This document shows, piece after piece, positions 1 through 11,811 of a stretch of DNA of 64,000 bases. The position numbers and the translations under genes were made by a program. How positions within the stretch are numbered: the stretch's first letter is position 1; every line of letters starts with the position of its first letter. The notes below the pieces were generated by a model that was not told where the DNA came from, did no database searches, and saw only the letters and a list, made by a program, of their open reading frames with translations. The DNA is from Agrypnia vestita (lineage: Eukaryota; Arthropoda; Insecta; Trichoptera; Phryganeidae): positions 186,001 to 250,000 of the forward strand of contig JADDOH010002129.1 of assembly GCA_016648135.1 (NCBI GenBank). The letters run 5' to 3'.

Positions 1-269
1 ATCTCCCTTCTAAGCACAATAATTTATTTCCTATAGAGAGGCAGCACGCTTTGATATAATATATTGTAAGGTTAGATGTCAGCCTCTCTCATTCGGAAAC
101 CTCCCGAGAGATTAAGACATTTGCCTTACACCTCTGTCGAAGAAACGAGAAACGCGCGGTTTCAATTTTCACAGTCAATACCTATTTTTACCGAGTAACT
201 TACTCCAAATTCCCATAAATATTATGTTTATTTATGTACGACAAGGGATTTGAAAGACATTAATAATAT

Positions 270-860
270 ATTTTTTCTTCTTCTCCTCTTTCTTTAAGTA
301 GATCTGTTGATCTGTGCTACAGAAAACTACGCCTCCTGGGATGATGAGGTCCAGCTATCCTTCTATCTTTTCGGTGGTCTTCCCGGTAGGCGTCGTCCAG
401 AGGGGATTTCGTTTGCTGCTGTATGCACGAGTCTGTCACTGTCCATTCTGGTTACGTGATCCCGCCAGAATCTCCTTCTGGATCTACTCTATCATGCTTA
501 TGTCCTCTATTTTGCAACATTTCCTTATGTCTTCATTTCGGACATGGTCACGGATCTCAGCACCATTTCAATTGTTCTAAGGGGTCCTTTGGTACGGACA
601 ATGTCAAACTGGTCGCACGCATGTCTTGTATACTTTGACCTTACTTACAATATGCATATTTTTGTTTTTCCAGACCAAATTCTCGAGATACTCTGATACG
701 ATGGATGCTCCATGAACTTGCTCTCGAACTTCGGTGTACACATCACTACGTCTACAGATTTCTACACCTAAACATCTGAAGCTCATGACTTGTGCCACAT
801 GCTCATTATCAATAATCAGCTTACATCTTGTTGGTTGTTTAGATATTGCCAGACTTTTTA
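270..860 (-). pseudogene. RTE-like LINE 3' fragment (RT C-terminal region)
   Basis: Reading the minus strand from about 860 down, the translation contains 'RCLGVEICRR', 'LENLVWKNKNMH' and 'KVKVYKTCVRPV'. These line up with 'KYLGVEISS', 'LRNAVWRNEHML' and 'SKVKIYKTCVRPI' in the better LINE at 30.2-32.8 kb, so this is the region just after the reverse transcriptase catalytic core. Further down, 'DHVRNEDIRK' matches that element's 'RDRVRNSEIRR'. The frame is broken by several stops and shifts. The 3' end runs into a TTC/TCT-rich stretch near 275-295, the complement of a GAA-type tail. It is a dead, 5'-truncated copy. Confidence 0.8.
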
Positions 861-1393
861 ATACACCCCGGTATATTTTATGTCAGTTGAGTTAAGTTAC
901 TAATATGATGTAATAATAGATTGGGTCCTCTTTCTTACGCAACAGGTTCGATGTGGAAGATGATATTCACAGCATCCATATTCAGGCTAAGTAAGAATGT
1001 ATTTCAGCTGGAGGTACTTTAAATGGATCTTCTGGCTCCAACACACGATTTGCATTGCATTTTCAGATTATGTAAAAGCATTTATAGCAATATCGACATC
1101 GTTGGCAGGTTGTTGTACCATCGCACTGATCACCCTCTGATATATAAAACAAATAAATTCCTCACTACTTTAAAGATGTGCAGGGCAGTAAAAAATTTCC
1201 AAACTCTGGTATCAGATGCTGGTGTGAATTACGTATTACGCCAATAAGGTCATTACAGGAAGGAAACTTAGCGGAAAAAAGAATTGATATAATCCGATAT
1301 TCCACAAGACACCTGGCATGATATTTACTGTACTATTAATATATAATATTATAATAACCATTTTGAGATGCATAACTAAACGTCATTTTATTT

Positions 1394-1640
1394 ACTATAG
1401 CTAGACCGCACTCAAAAGAATGTGCGCAAGAAATATGTACGTTATTACGATGCAAAAAATGAACACAAAATAAGTTTTTCTAGTAGGTAACTAACCTTTT
1501 TTAAACTAAAAAATATATATTTATTTGGAATATCATATTGAGGTTTGTAATATGGCTTGCCAGGCAATTTTCCCCCGCTTTCTTCTTACCGGACAAAGCT
1601 AGGGAATGGTCTTTTGATTGTGATCGACCTATATACACTG
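1394..1640. repeat. Dispersed repeat A, copy 1
   Basis: About 245 bp closely matching 10868-11115 in the same orientation. Shared blocks include 'GCTAGACCGCA', 'AAAGAATGTGCGCAA', 'TTTCCCCCGCTTT' and 'ACCGGACAAAGCTAGGGAAT'. No coding sequence is seen and the family was not recognised; it is most likely a non-autonomous mobile element. Confidence 0.75.
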
Positions 1641-1788
1641 TATAAATAATAACAAAAAATAAGAATAAAATATATGATAAAACTGGTCCCAGTACATAAT
1701 AATTCGCGGGCCAAGACTCCGAATAATCGAAACGGTAGCAACTATTATATCACATTTTTTGTGGTATTAATAAAAGTTTATTTATTTT

Positions 1789-2125
1789 TGTTCATTTATT
1801 GTTTATTTTGCATTTGTTTTAATATAATTTAATAATAACTGCCACACTAGGTAAGACCTGTTCTGTGGCAGTTATTCTCATTTAATAGTTATGTAATGGT
1901 AACAAATAACAATAGTAAAGAAGTCTAAACGTAAAAAAGAAAGCAGAAAGAATTTAGTAATATATACAATCATAAGAATACATAAATCTAAAAGAAAAGA
2001 AAATATATATTTAAAATTAAGATAAAAATTAATTATTTACAATAATAAATATAAAAGATAAGATACAAAAAAAAATTAAGTGAATACCAAAATAAATACT
2101 ACATTAGAGTATACTTGAAATTAAA
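1789..2125. repeat. Dispersed repeat B, copy 1
   Basis: Roughly 300 bp shared in the same orientation with 27205-27500. Both contain an internal inverted pair, 'AACTGCCACACTAGGT' and 'CTGTTCTGTGGCAGTT', followed by an A-rich tract with 'CAATAGTAAAGAAGT' and 'AATATATACAATCATAAGAA'. The element is AT-rich and non-coding; family unknown. Confidence 0.75.
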
Positions 2126-2223
2126 AATATGGATTCCTTGAATAAATAAATAAATTAAAACAAGAATACCAATTACGCCATAAATTAATGAATAAAAGAT
2201 AATGATAATTTGAAAAAGTGATT

Positions 2224-2560
2224 GAAATGAAACATCTGGGAATAACACCGGATTAGACTTTACTAAAATGCATTTTTTAAGAAGAATACAATGTTCATTA
2301 AACTCAATTTAATCACTTTACAACAGATAACATAAAATGAAATGAAACATCTGGGAGTAACAATGGATTAGTCTTTACTAAAATGCATTTTTTAAGAAGA
2401 ATACAATGTTCATTCAACTCAATTTAATCACTTTACAACAGTAACAATATGAAATGAAACATCTGGGAGTAATAATGGGTTAGACTTTACTAAAATGCAT
2501 TTTTTAAGAAGAATAAAAAGAAAACAATGTTCATTAAACTCAATTTAATCACTTTACAAC
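2224..2560. repeat. Tandem repeat, 3 x ~113 bp
   Basis: Three successive units start at 2224, 2339 and 2451, each beginning 'GAAATGAAACATCTGGGA' and ending 'AATCACTTTACAAC'. Unit lengths are about 115, 112 and 110 bp with few substitutions. The third unit has a short A-rich insertion after 'AAGAAGAATA'. This is a recent local duplication or a small satellite block. Confidence 0.9.
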
Positions 2561-3010
2561 TTTTTATAAAAAAACGTTATGGTGTTTATTTTTCAAATCC
2601 TCACTGAAAATATATATGCAGAATTCAGTAAAAAATAAAACACATACGGGTGAGTTAGTGCTCCAATACCTGAGTTATATTATAGGTGTGGTTTGCGGAA
2701 ATATCTCAGAAGATTCAAATTCCGTGATTCAGCATAATGTACTCATGCATCTCACATTATCTCAAGACGTAGAAAATACCCTCCATTCAGTTGGAAAGAT
2801 TCCGAATTCGATCACACATCCGAAAGAATTTTTCCAATAGTCTTTTAGACACATGTAACTACTATTCCTGCAAAGAAGATGATTTTTCATAGATATTACT
2901 TCCTCGTAAGTACAGAGACAACAAATAACTACGTTTGTGGGTGGGGGGAGCATATTGTTTTTTTTATTTTTTTATGGGCCACCAATATTTAAATACTGGG
3001 GTACCTAAAT

Positions 3011-3021
3011 ATTGGAATATA

Positions 3022-3059
<38 letters not shown>

Positions 3060-3075
3060 ATATATATATATATAT
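3011..3075. repeat. (TA)n microsatellite
   Basis: Nearly uninterrupted TA dinucleotides with two interruptions. Confidence 0.95.
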
Positions 3076-4363
3076 GTAATTCGGGAAGCAGAGAATAAAA
3101 AGAAGAATTTGGAATATACTTACAAGATTTATTTAATTACGAATACACAGATTTTTAACAATACTTTTTAATAAAAACTTAAGACTAGTTATAAAACACT
3201 GGATGAACGAGGTCTACGAGGAGAGTGTTAAAAATCGCGTCTCTCCCTCTATTTATAGATATTTGCGAATGCTTCCAGAATATTCTCCCAAAAAAAAGGT
3301 ATAGGGCTGTGCTGTTTGCGGCTTCCGACATGATCGATATCTTTCGATGAGAATATCGAAAAATATCGATCCAAGCCTCAGACTGCACGTTCTTATACCT
3401 TTCTAAGCGTGGTTGTTAATAATTATATTTGGTTTAGGAAACGATCTTTTTGATGCTATTTACAATTTAGCTTTACGAATACACTTTAAACAATTTAAAT
3501 TGTTATTTATTCACAAAGCTTGACTGGAACACTAAACCATAATTTGCACTAATCGTCACGTCGTCAGTGGAACCCTTAAAGTACACCGTTACTGTAGCAT
3601 TTTTTCGCTAGTATAATGTTGTATGCAGGTAGGCACTCTGGTACTTTATTCTGTGGAGATTATGACGGTCGGACGGATGAAGGATAATTGCTATATTGAA
3701 ATGTTTTCTCTCAAAAATTCTGGTATATTTTCGTATACTCTGCTGGTTTCTAGGTGTTTCAGATTTATTATGAAATGTTATGACTGTTTAGCACCTCCTG
3801 ACAGCAGGCGCGTGCAGCGGGAACATCGAAGCATGACTTTTTGTAAACGTACATTTTGGAAAAAAAATAGAAATTAAATATTTATGTGACAGATTATTAT
3901 CGTATATCAAAATATGAATACGATGATAATAATTGTGACTGAAATATTACGAAATTTATGTTGTATTCCAATTTTTTTCCAAATAATTTATTACGTAAAA
4001 GTCATGCTGCGATGTTCCCACTGCACGCCCCTGCCTGACAGTATATACTGGTGAATTTAACTTTGAAATTTAGTGAGAATTGCTTTCGATTGGTCTTTAA
4101 CAGTCATATCATATATATCCGGATAATTTTTGTATTGATTTTCTAATAGTGAATATTTTACCCTTATTTAAAATTGAGGATGGCCCTGTTAAAAGCCGCA
4201 ATGACCGTAGAACTTGTATGAGAAGATGTATGAATGAGAAAAAGAGTGTGGCATTCAATCCTCTCTGCCTACCCCTGCGGGAAATGGCGTGATGGTTAGT
4301 TAGCTAGTTAGTAAAATTAGTGTTAAGTGTATTTATAGTATCGGAGCTAGGAACATAAAGAAT

Positions 4364-4543
4364 CAGAATGTTAGTAAACTTAGTAAGAACCGAGTAAAAA
4401 CTTAGTAAAAACTTAGTAAAAAACTTTGGGGTGTATAGTGTTGTGAATATAGTAGTGTAGTGTTGGTCCTGACGAAGAGACGGGTACGAAACCGGTAGAC
4501 CGTAAATCTGGTAATGGTTTTTACTAAGTTTACTAACATTCTG
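4364..4543. mobile_element. Foldback element with hammerhead motif
   Basis: Perfect 23-bp arms at 4364-4386 and 4521-4543 face each other across about 134 bp. The inner left side has tandem 'AAAAACTTAGT' units. A hammerhead-like motif (4465-4501) lies just inside the right arm, as in the other hammerhead foldbacks of this window. Confidence 0.7.
4465..4501 (+). ncRNA. Hammerhead-like ribozyme, loop-less stem III
   Basis: Stem I is GGTC/GACC (4465-4468 with 4498-4501). The core CTGACGA is at 4469-4475 and GAAA at 4488-4491. Stem III is the self-complementary ACC/GGT (4491-4496) with no loop, and the residue before the predicted cleavage is A4497. Stem II (4476-4487) pairs poorly, the main reason for doubt. 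The architecture matches the dimer-acting small hammerheads reported with Penelope-like elements. Confidence 0.6.
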
Positions 4544-4871
4544 TTATTATGTCTAACCACAAAGTTAATGCTTTCAATATTAATAATATTAATAACATAA
4601 AGAATCGTTTATAGAATGTAGTTGTTTATCTCGCTCTTGGCTTGTTGTTTTGTGACTGTGATTTATTTCTGAGTGAGTACTCGTGTATGTGTGTAGTAAT
4701 ATTCGACAAGTATCAGCAAAGAAATGTGTCTCACATTAAGAAAATTGTATTTTTTTAAAAAGACGCCCGATGAATACCTACAAGACATCCATTTATATAT
4801 AAACTTATGAATTATCCTTTATGCTCATTTAGTGATGTTTTTTCTGCTCTTCCCCAAGTAATATCGAAAAG

Positions 4872-4892
4872 TTAATTAATTAATTAATTAAA
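4872..4892. repeat. (TTAA)n microsatellite
   Basis: About five tandem TTAA units. Confidence 0.9.
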
Positions 4893-5199
4893 GAGAAGCA
4901 GAGCGCACAGCAAGCCAAAGAGTCAAAGGTCAATGGTTCTTCGTTTTTCTTTTAAAAAGTAAATAAGTTTTCTTTTGCTCTATTCAGTTAAGATGATCAT
5001 CGATCAATGTCGGATTCTAAATGTCAGACACTTTTGACTCGCGTCAATTTTTCACATTATACGATTCGGTCAATTTCTCGTTAATCGAATTTCGATACAG
5101 TGAATTTCTATAGTATATAGAAAAGCGTAACATATATACGAAGGATGGTCTAGAAATTCGCGGAATAAAATAGATAAAAAGACAATACATAATTTTTCC

Positions 5200-5680
5200 T
5201 GTTCTTTTTTTTATTCTTTAAGTCGGTAATACAATAATTTTTATATTTTCTAATGTATACAGCATATGATATAGGTAAATTAAATTTTTTCTTAAAAGTC
5301 TTTTTTTTTCATCCCTAATATCCTCTGGTAGTTTCATATATAATTTCATCCCACTATATATCATAGAAGTTTGCGAACTTTTTTTCATTCGGAATGGTAA
5401 TCTTATTTCATCTTTTCTTCTTGTACAATGGTCATGTTCATGTTTTTTCTTTTCTTAATAATTGAAAGGTAGAATAGAATAAAGGTTCATTAAATTTAAT
5501 TATTTGTCTAAATATCATTATTTGTAAGCTTTCTTACATCACTTTGATTCTTCTTTATCGATTTTTTTTTATTAAAATTTTTAATGCTTTATTTTTAATA
5601 TTGTTATTTTTTTCAATTCTTCTTCATTAGCCAGAAACAGTATACTGCTGCGGCAGTTGATGTAGAGAAAAAGTATATTC
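5200..5680. repeat. Dispersed repeat C, copy 1
   Basis: Diverged from but colinear with 54200-54880. Shared strings include 'TTGTACAATGGTCATGTTCA', 'AATGGTAATCTTATTTCA' (one change) and 'CATTAGCCAGAAA.AGTATAC'. T-rich with no open frame; it could be the complement of a LINE 3' region, but no motif proves this. Confidence 0.6.
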
Positions 5681-5749
5681 ATTTTTGGATTTGACGTAAT
5701 TTTCTAAAAGTTTGTTTATAATTTTTTTAGAAGGGGATATTGGCAAATG

Positions 5750-5957
5750 GTTAACCATAAAATATTATTCAATTTGCGGATGATGCAGTGCTTTTTGCAG
5801 ACAATTCTCAACATTGGTAAAAAAATTGGTATGGCCCGAAGATGAACACACGTAAAATTAAATTGTTACATCAAAAAGATCGCTTCCTACACCAAATAAA
5901 ATCATCAACAATGAACCAATAGAAAGAGTCACTCAATATAAGTACACTACCTGGTTG
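5750..5957 (+). pseudogene. LINE reverse transcriptase fragment
   Basis: From 5767 the plus strand reads 'IQFADDAVLFADNSQHW' then a stop, a clear RT motif C (F/YADD). In other frames 'INNEPIERVTQYKY' follows near 5900-5940, resembling 'IDDKIIEQVTSFKYL' of the LINE at 30.2-32.8 kb. Only this small piece is left and it is broken by stops and shifts. Confidence 0.7.
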
Positions 5958-5958
5958 T

Positions 5959-6136
5959 AAATATTATACATTGAGCTTGGAAAGAGATAATCGGCTAGCT
6001 TAGGCTTCGTAGAACTTTTTATCTTTACTTATACCTATGTGAGGATTTATCATTAGTAGAGCATCGTTCAGCATCAGAGATGACACTCTTTGAAGCCAAA
6101 TCTAGCCGATTTTCTCTTAAGTCCTATGTGTAATAT
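5959..6136. mobile_element. Foldback MITE
   Basis: About 38-bp imperfect inverted repeats: 'AATATTATACATTGAGC' through 'ATAATCGGCTAG' at the left is mirrored by 'CTAGCCGATTTTCTC' through 'TGTGTAATATT' at the right. It directly follows the RT remnant. No coding content; no convincing target duplication. Confidence 0.65.
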
Positions 6137-6139
6137 TTA

Positions 6140-7600
6140 CTGTCGGGTACTGTACTCGGGTGCTTGGGCGAACGAGCAGTGGGATCCATCTCAAGAAGAG
6201 ATAGCATGAAGTGCGTTTCTCAGTATAAGACCTTCATTCTTCAACCTAAGCGTGTAATGAATTCGTGTGGTTCATTTTTATATTTTCGCCATTTTTTGAA
6301 ACCAAGAATTAATCCGTGATTGAAATGTGGCATTTTACGACTCCCACCCGCTCCTCCTTTCTTGTCATACCTATCTCCTTTATTAAAAGCTTTGTCGAGC
6401 TTCCTGTTCCTCCCGTATCATATACAGTCCACTATATCGTTCCCATTTGATTAATTTTTGGTCCTTCTAGCCGAAATCTGTATCAGAAACAATATTGAAA
6501 GGCGTCCCTATAAAATGAATCTATAAGCAAAAACAAAATTTACAGGAGAGAGGAAAAACACTTTGTGAAATAAATAACCAGAACCTCCGATTTTTTTAAT
6601 TTATAAAATTCACATGCCTTTCATTTGTGTTTTCTTAGTTTCTTCATGTATTAAGCAATCCCAGTGACATCTTGGAACTGTCGACATCCGTCATATTTGT
6701 TACTACCAGATGAATATAGAGGATTATATTATACTCTTTACCACGTTGGCTTTGTAACTTTTGAGGTCGAATTTCGGCAAGATTGAGTTGAAATCATGGA
6801 AAATAAATACCACACGTGGTGCATACTATTATATAGATCATTTCAAAATAATAAAATAACTTTTTGATCTGATGTACTATATAGACCCTTTTTATAGGGA
6901 CGCCTTCATTTAAATAAAAAAATCGGCTATGAAACCATACTATAGGGGCCACCATTGATATTAACGACTCAATGTACTCGTAGGTATGTATATTTATGTA
7001 TGTATTATAAATTATTTAAACCACAGCGTGATCTTCCGAATAATAATATGCACATATCCCTAGTTTTTGTTCAATTGACCATAAATCACGAACATCCCCC
7101 ATTGTATTGCGCGGCACACTGCCGCCGGATAATCCCTTTCGGTACAAGGGAAGCAAATTAATCTTTCATGTACAGCGGATTAAAGGTTTACTTGGTTGCT
7201 TGTTGCGCGATTTGCATACACGGGCACTTAACAAAAAAGAGTAGAAATAACATACGTGATTGTATGGGGTATTTTGTTAAGAGCAGAGGAGACCGGGGTT
7301 ACTCTAAACGCTGGGTTATTTATTTATTGGAATATTAAGGAAAGAATATTGCCGCAGTTAGAAGTAATCGCCGTAAGAAACGACTTTTTGCCTGTTACAA
7401 TTTTCCCCGTAGGAGAGCGAAAGTAATAAATTGTTTACATCCGTATAATAAGAGGATTGCCCGAGGCATTTTTTTTGGTTTGATAAATAAATTTAAGATT
7501 AAGTTTTTTAATGCCAAATCTGTTTCAGCAATTCATTTGAATTGTAAACATGTTTTTTTGAAGTTATCTTCATTCGGCGCATTAAAAGTAATTTTTTTTT
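6140..7600. other. No recognised gene
   Basis: AT-rich sequence without recognised repeats. Around 7090-7190 it is more GC-rich and non-repetitive in this window ('GCGCGGCACACTGCCGCCGG'), which could be ancestral host sequence, but nothing shows function. Confidence 0.4.
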
Positions 7601-7605
7601 CTTTA

Positions 7606-8250
7606 CATGGCTGGAACGAAACTAGAGATGGTACAAAGTATTGTATACTTGGGCTGCAACTTAAATGAAAGATGGGATCCTTCGGTTGAAATCAAATGCC
7701 GCATAGAGCAAGCTCGTGCAACCTTTATCCGCATGAAAAAGATGTTCTGCTCTGAGTTATGATCTCAACCTTGGATTACGAATGCGAATGGTCAGATGCT
7801 ACGTGTTTTCAGTATTATTCTATGGAATGGAAGCATGGACGCTTACCGGAGAACTGATAAGGCGACTCGAGGCATTCGAGATGTGGATCTACAGAAGAAT
7901 TCTCAAAATAAGCTGGATGGACAGAGTTACGAATGAAGATGTTGTGGCTCGGATGAATAAAGAAAAAGAAGTTATTAAAACAATAAAAATCCGAAAACTT
8001 CAATATGTAGGACATGTGATGAGGCATTCAGAGAAATACTAGATCTTGCATCTCATAAAGCAGGGATAAATTGCCGGAAGTCGGGGCCCTGGAAGAAGGA
8101 GGACTTCATGGCTGAAAAGCTTGAGACAGTGGTTTGGCCAGTCAACTGTGGAGCTGTTCCGGGCCGCAGTAAACAAAGTCCGCATAGCCAACATGAAAGC
8201 CAACGTCCGTTAAATGGACAAGGCACGAGATGAAGAAGAAGAAGAAGACG
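7606..8250 (+). pseudogene. RTE-like LINE 3' fragment, subfamily 'MWIYRRILKISW'
   Basis: Encodes in shifting frames 'VEIKCRIEQARATFIRMKK', 'VLFYGMEAWTL', 'RLEAFEMWIYRRILKISW', 'TIKIRKLQYVGHVMR' and a degraded 'GRRRTSWLKSLRQWF', the conserved tail that follows the RT domain. It ends in a GAA microsatellite (about 8227-8250), a usual RTE-type 3' end. The same subfamily appears at 17446-17960 and, on the minus strand, at 45500-46335. It is 5'-truncated and carries frameshifts, so it is inactive. Confidence 0.85.
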
Positions 8251-8299
8251 AAAGTTACGCACCCGGAGCATGCGTATTTGATAAAACACAAAAATGTTG

Positions 8300-8920
8300 T
8301 AATTTTGTCGCAGTACTACTTACAATCCTTGCTTTTTACTTTTGCCTATCTTTTTTTTCGCGATCCTACAAATAAAACTTGACGGTGCCTCCGGGGTTCA
8401 CGACCCACAGATTGAAAAACACTGCATTAAGGCAAACAATTATGGAATTCTATTTATGCTCTTCTAGGAAAATAAGAACTTGCGTTGTGTTATAATTAGG
8501 AAAAAATACCTGAGAAGGGTCTGCTTGCTTTAATCCACCCTATCATACCTTCATCCCTCATTCAAGGCAGTATTTCTAATTTTGAATTCCTTTGAGAAAT
8601 TTACATCAAAATGTACGGAATATTAAAATAATAATTAAAATTCTACAGACGTCTAAAAGTATTCAAGACTGTCAAAATTGCTCCTAAATAAATATGGAAT
8701 GGACTTCGCTTCTTAAAACTATGATGCCGAAGTTAGATAGGGTATTTTTCGACTACAATTTCATAAAAACTGAAAAATCTGGAAAATAAGCACATTTTGT
8801 ACATAAATATAGCAAAAAACTTATTACTAGGTAGCCTTTGCTTATCGTTATGCATATCGACAATGTTAATTTTTAAAACATAATCCCAATAATATTAACA
8901 TCTTTTATTTTAACGGAAGT
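8300..8920. other. No recognised gene
   Basis: AT-rich non-coding sequence; no repeat or coding similarity noticed. Confidence 0.4.
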
Positions 8921-8924
8921 TTTA

Positions 8925-9203
8925 ACGGAAGTTGCGCACCCGGAGCGTGAGCATTGTAGCGGAAATGCAAGACCATGAAAAGCGCGCGCATTCATTGAAC
9001 GGTCAAAAATTAATATATATTCAAGAACACATTCATATTTGTGAAGTTGTAATTTTTCAGAACAAAGTTCAGTGAAATATTTAATAACCAAATTAATTAA
9101 TCAATTAGAAAAACATACAGAAAAATCTAATTCACGAAAAAATATTAGGTTACTACTGGGATTCGAACCCAGGTCACCTCCTTTCCGGCCTCCGGCAATT
9201 TAA
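8925..9203 (-). repeat. tRNA-derived SINE, copy 1
   Basis: On the minus strand a tRNA-like head contains the B-box 'GGGTTCGAATCCC' followed by 'AATATTTTTTCGTGAAT', 'TTTCTAATTGATTAATTAAT' and 'ACTTTGTTCTGAAAAA'. The same order occurs at 30028-30205 and in shorter form at 36858-36995. The A-box half is decayed here. RNA polymerase III would be expected to drive an intact copy. Confidence 0.8.
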
Positions 9204-9737
9204 ATATAAATGTTTGAAGGAATAATTTGACTTAAATTTAGTGTTTTTGACCTGTAATATAAATAATATATAATCGACCACCTTGAATCGAGTACCAATT
9301 ATAAAGATAATCAATTCAAAAGCTGATGAATGATTGAATTGAATTGAAATTAGAACTATTTATTGAATTGAAAATTAGAACCTTTTATTGAATTACTCGT
9401 ACAATTTTAGGTGGGTATGTTATTGTCGATGTTTTTGCAAAAATGACATAGGTAATTGTCAGATATTCGTTTTCAAAACAATAAACACATTATTTATTAT
9501 TAATTCGACATTCGATGCGGCTGTCAAATTTGTATTATTAAGAAACTTTTGAATACGGAACCAAAATCAATAAAACATGAAATTGGGTAGGCACTTGGAC
9601 CTTTCTTGAAAATGCACACGTGTCGCATTGTGTGTCTTTGAATCGTCGTTAGACGTCAATTCGAATACATTTACATCTTGTATTAGATATCACAAACTGA
9701 TTCATTTGTACCACTAGTTACGAGTACATAATATATA

Positions 9738-9960
9738 CTAGGGCTTAGCAAAAAAGCTCATGTTACGCTCAGCATAATCGCCAGGGTTTGATGTGGTCAA
9801 CTGCCGGCAGGGGAAATATTATTTATTTGTTGTCTGTCTGTCTGTTCGTCCATCCGTTCTTCAGTCTGTCCGTCTGTCTGTCTGTCTGTTACCGTAACTT
9901 CGTGCAATGTCGTAATTTCGTTCGAATTCATGGCTAAAAAACAAATTAACGGGCGAAGAT
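9738..9960 (-). repeat. Dispersed repeat D with TCTG microsatellite
   Basis: The two ends match 19155-19345 in inverted orientation ('CTAGGGCTTAGCAAA' at one end, 'TTCGAATTCA.GGCTAAAAAA' at the other). The tRNA-like head present at 19.2 kb is not recognisable here, and a (TCTG)n tract at about 9826-9890 occupies the middle. Confidence 0.65.
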
Positions 9961-10104
9961 AAGACTATAAATAAAAAATGGACTAATGGTCTAGGAAGGA
10001 GAAGAAGAAGGACACAACTTATATAAACGCACAATAAAATCGTAAATACGCATATATGTAATACTTCTATATTGCTAATGCCCATAAGTGGAGGTGTCAC
10101 GGAC

Positions 10105-10520
10105 CAAGCGGGGCAGAAAATGCTACTTTCATCTCATTGCTGTCACTTGACCTGTCGTGCGCAAGCGTCGTGACTCGTGACTCTCATTTATCCCATGCGG
10201 CGGCGCTGATTGGTTATAAATTGGCGCTAATTCTCGGACATGCGCATAAGACTCGAAATGACACCGGTATGGGTGAGACAAACGTATATTTCTGCACTGT
10301 AGTGATTTCGCCTAATTCCAGACCCTGCTAGCGATATAGGAGTTTTACTTATATTGAAATACGTAAACCGTATTGATTCGGTTGTAGATGTGTTAATACG
10401 GAAACGTTTTGCGGTCGCCATTTTGTTCCATAACTGTCACTCTGTGTAATGCTTCGCCACCGTCAAATGACAGTTGTTGACACTTCAATACTCGCTGGGC
10501 AATCTCGCGTCAGTTTGAGG
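10105..10520. promoter_or_regulatory. CpG-richer, CCAAT-bearing block (candidate promoter)
   Basis: Clearly more CpG-rich than its surroundings, with 'GATTGGTT' (CCAAT on the minus strand), 'ACATGCGCATAAG', 'GGTCGCCATTTTGTTCC' and paired 'CTGTCACT'/'TGACAGTTG' words. No ORF or splice structure could be tied to it, so promoter identity is inference only. It could equally be a decayed LTR. Confidence 0.25.
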
Positions 10521-10867
10521 CGTGGAAACATCCTAACGAGCTTATCTATTTTAAATTAGTTACAGAAATTTACTCTAGGGCTGTGCGCCAACGGTTTATA
10601 TTGAATAGTACTTCATATTATTATTACAGATATTAAAAGCACACATTTAAATTTCCAGTAATAACGGATGAGCCTGTCTCTTTTTGCATAGACATCGGTT
10701 TATTTAAGGAGACAACGAGCTTCCTATGGACATTAACATTTCAACAAGGCTTTGAAAAAGAAAATGTATAAATTTTTATGGTACACTTTTATAAATATGG
10801 CCTTACAGTTGAAATTAAAATTTTATTCTTATAGGCAAGAAACATTGTTGTGGAGAATATCTTCAAA

Positions 10868-11115
10868 AAAATTACTGTAGCTAGACCGCATTTAAAAGAA
10901 TGTGCGCAAAAAATATGTGTTGTTACGATGCAAAAAATGAACACAAAACAAGCTTTTCTAGTAAGTAAGTAACGTTTTTAAACTAAAAAGTATATAATTT
11001 TTTGGAATATCACAACGAGGCTTGTAATACGGGCTTGTCAGGCAACTTTCCCCCGCTTTTTTCTTACCGGACAAAGCTAGGGAATGGTCTTTTAATTGTG
11101 GTCGACCTATACACT
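10868..11115. repeat. Dispersed repeat A, copy 2
   Basis: Second copy of the 1394-1640 family, same orientation, sharing 'GAATGTGCGCAA' and 'TACCGGACAAAGCTAGGGAA'. Non-coding. Confidence 0.75.
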
Positions 11116-11189
11116 TGAAAAGGTCGCAAATTTGGCACTTAAAATCTCTTGTCAATGGTTTTTTAACTAGTGTATCTTAATCAGTCTAA

Positions 11190-11335
11190 AGCCCGAATTC
11201 AGTCAATACGCAGATGATTTAAAGATTAAGGTATGCCTTAAAAGGAGTATTTTGTACTGAAAATTACTCCTTTAGGGCGTACCTTAACCTTTAAATCATC
11301 TTAGGCCCGAATTCAGAGTCAATACTTAGATGATG
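11190..11335. mobile_element. Small palindromic element
   Basis: Inverted arms 'GATGATTTAAAGATTAAGGT' and its near complement at about 11270-11304 enclose a 14-base centre. Both sides are flanked by a direct repeat: 'GCCCGAATTCAGTCAATAC' near 11190 and 'GCCCGAATTCAGAGTCAATAC' near 11307. It resembles a tiny MITE. Confidence 0.55.
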
Positions 11336-11395
11336 AATGACTGAATGTTGAATGACGGTAAATAAAATAATAAAATATAATGTTTTGATTCAAAT

Positions 11396-11640
11396 TTTTA
11401 AAATCATACGCTGACTATTACCCAAATACTTTGATAACAGGATGAAACTAAATAAGGATTTTCATTCATACAATACAAGAAGAGGCGACAGCAAAAGAAT
11501 CATTCAGAAGAAAAATAAAAACATTTCTCAAAATTGTTTGATGTACAAAGGTCTTAAAATCTTCGATATCCTGACAAAAACAATTCAAAATACAGTGCAC
11601 ATGAAGAAGCTTAAAGAGGAGTCGAAATTTTTTTTATAAA
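11396..11640 (+). pseudogene. Jockey-type LINE C-terminal remnant
   Basis: The 65-residue frame from 11442 reads 'NKDFHSYNTRRGDSKRI', later 'NCLMYKGLKIFDIL'. The 'HSYNTR' motif followed by a basic stretch and 'G.KI...' is typical of the extreme C-terminus of jockey/CR1-like LINE polymerases. No upstream RT motifs remain. Confidence 0.55.
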
Positions 11641-11811
11641 AACTTTTAAATGACCAAATTATGGAATGCATTATTTTTAATGAAATCATGTATGTATTAG
11701 CTCTTACAACATATGTATGGAATTATATAATAAAGATAAATAATTAAATCAATATTTAAAAAGTATTGATTGTATAATTTTTATATATCTACTCATATTA
11801 TTTGATTAATT

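Noticed and set aside
2224..2560. CRISPR-like array
   Set aside because: Units are contiguous tandem copies without unique spacers, in a eukaryotic context.
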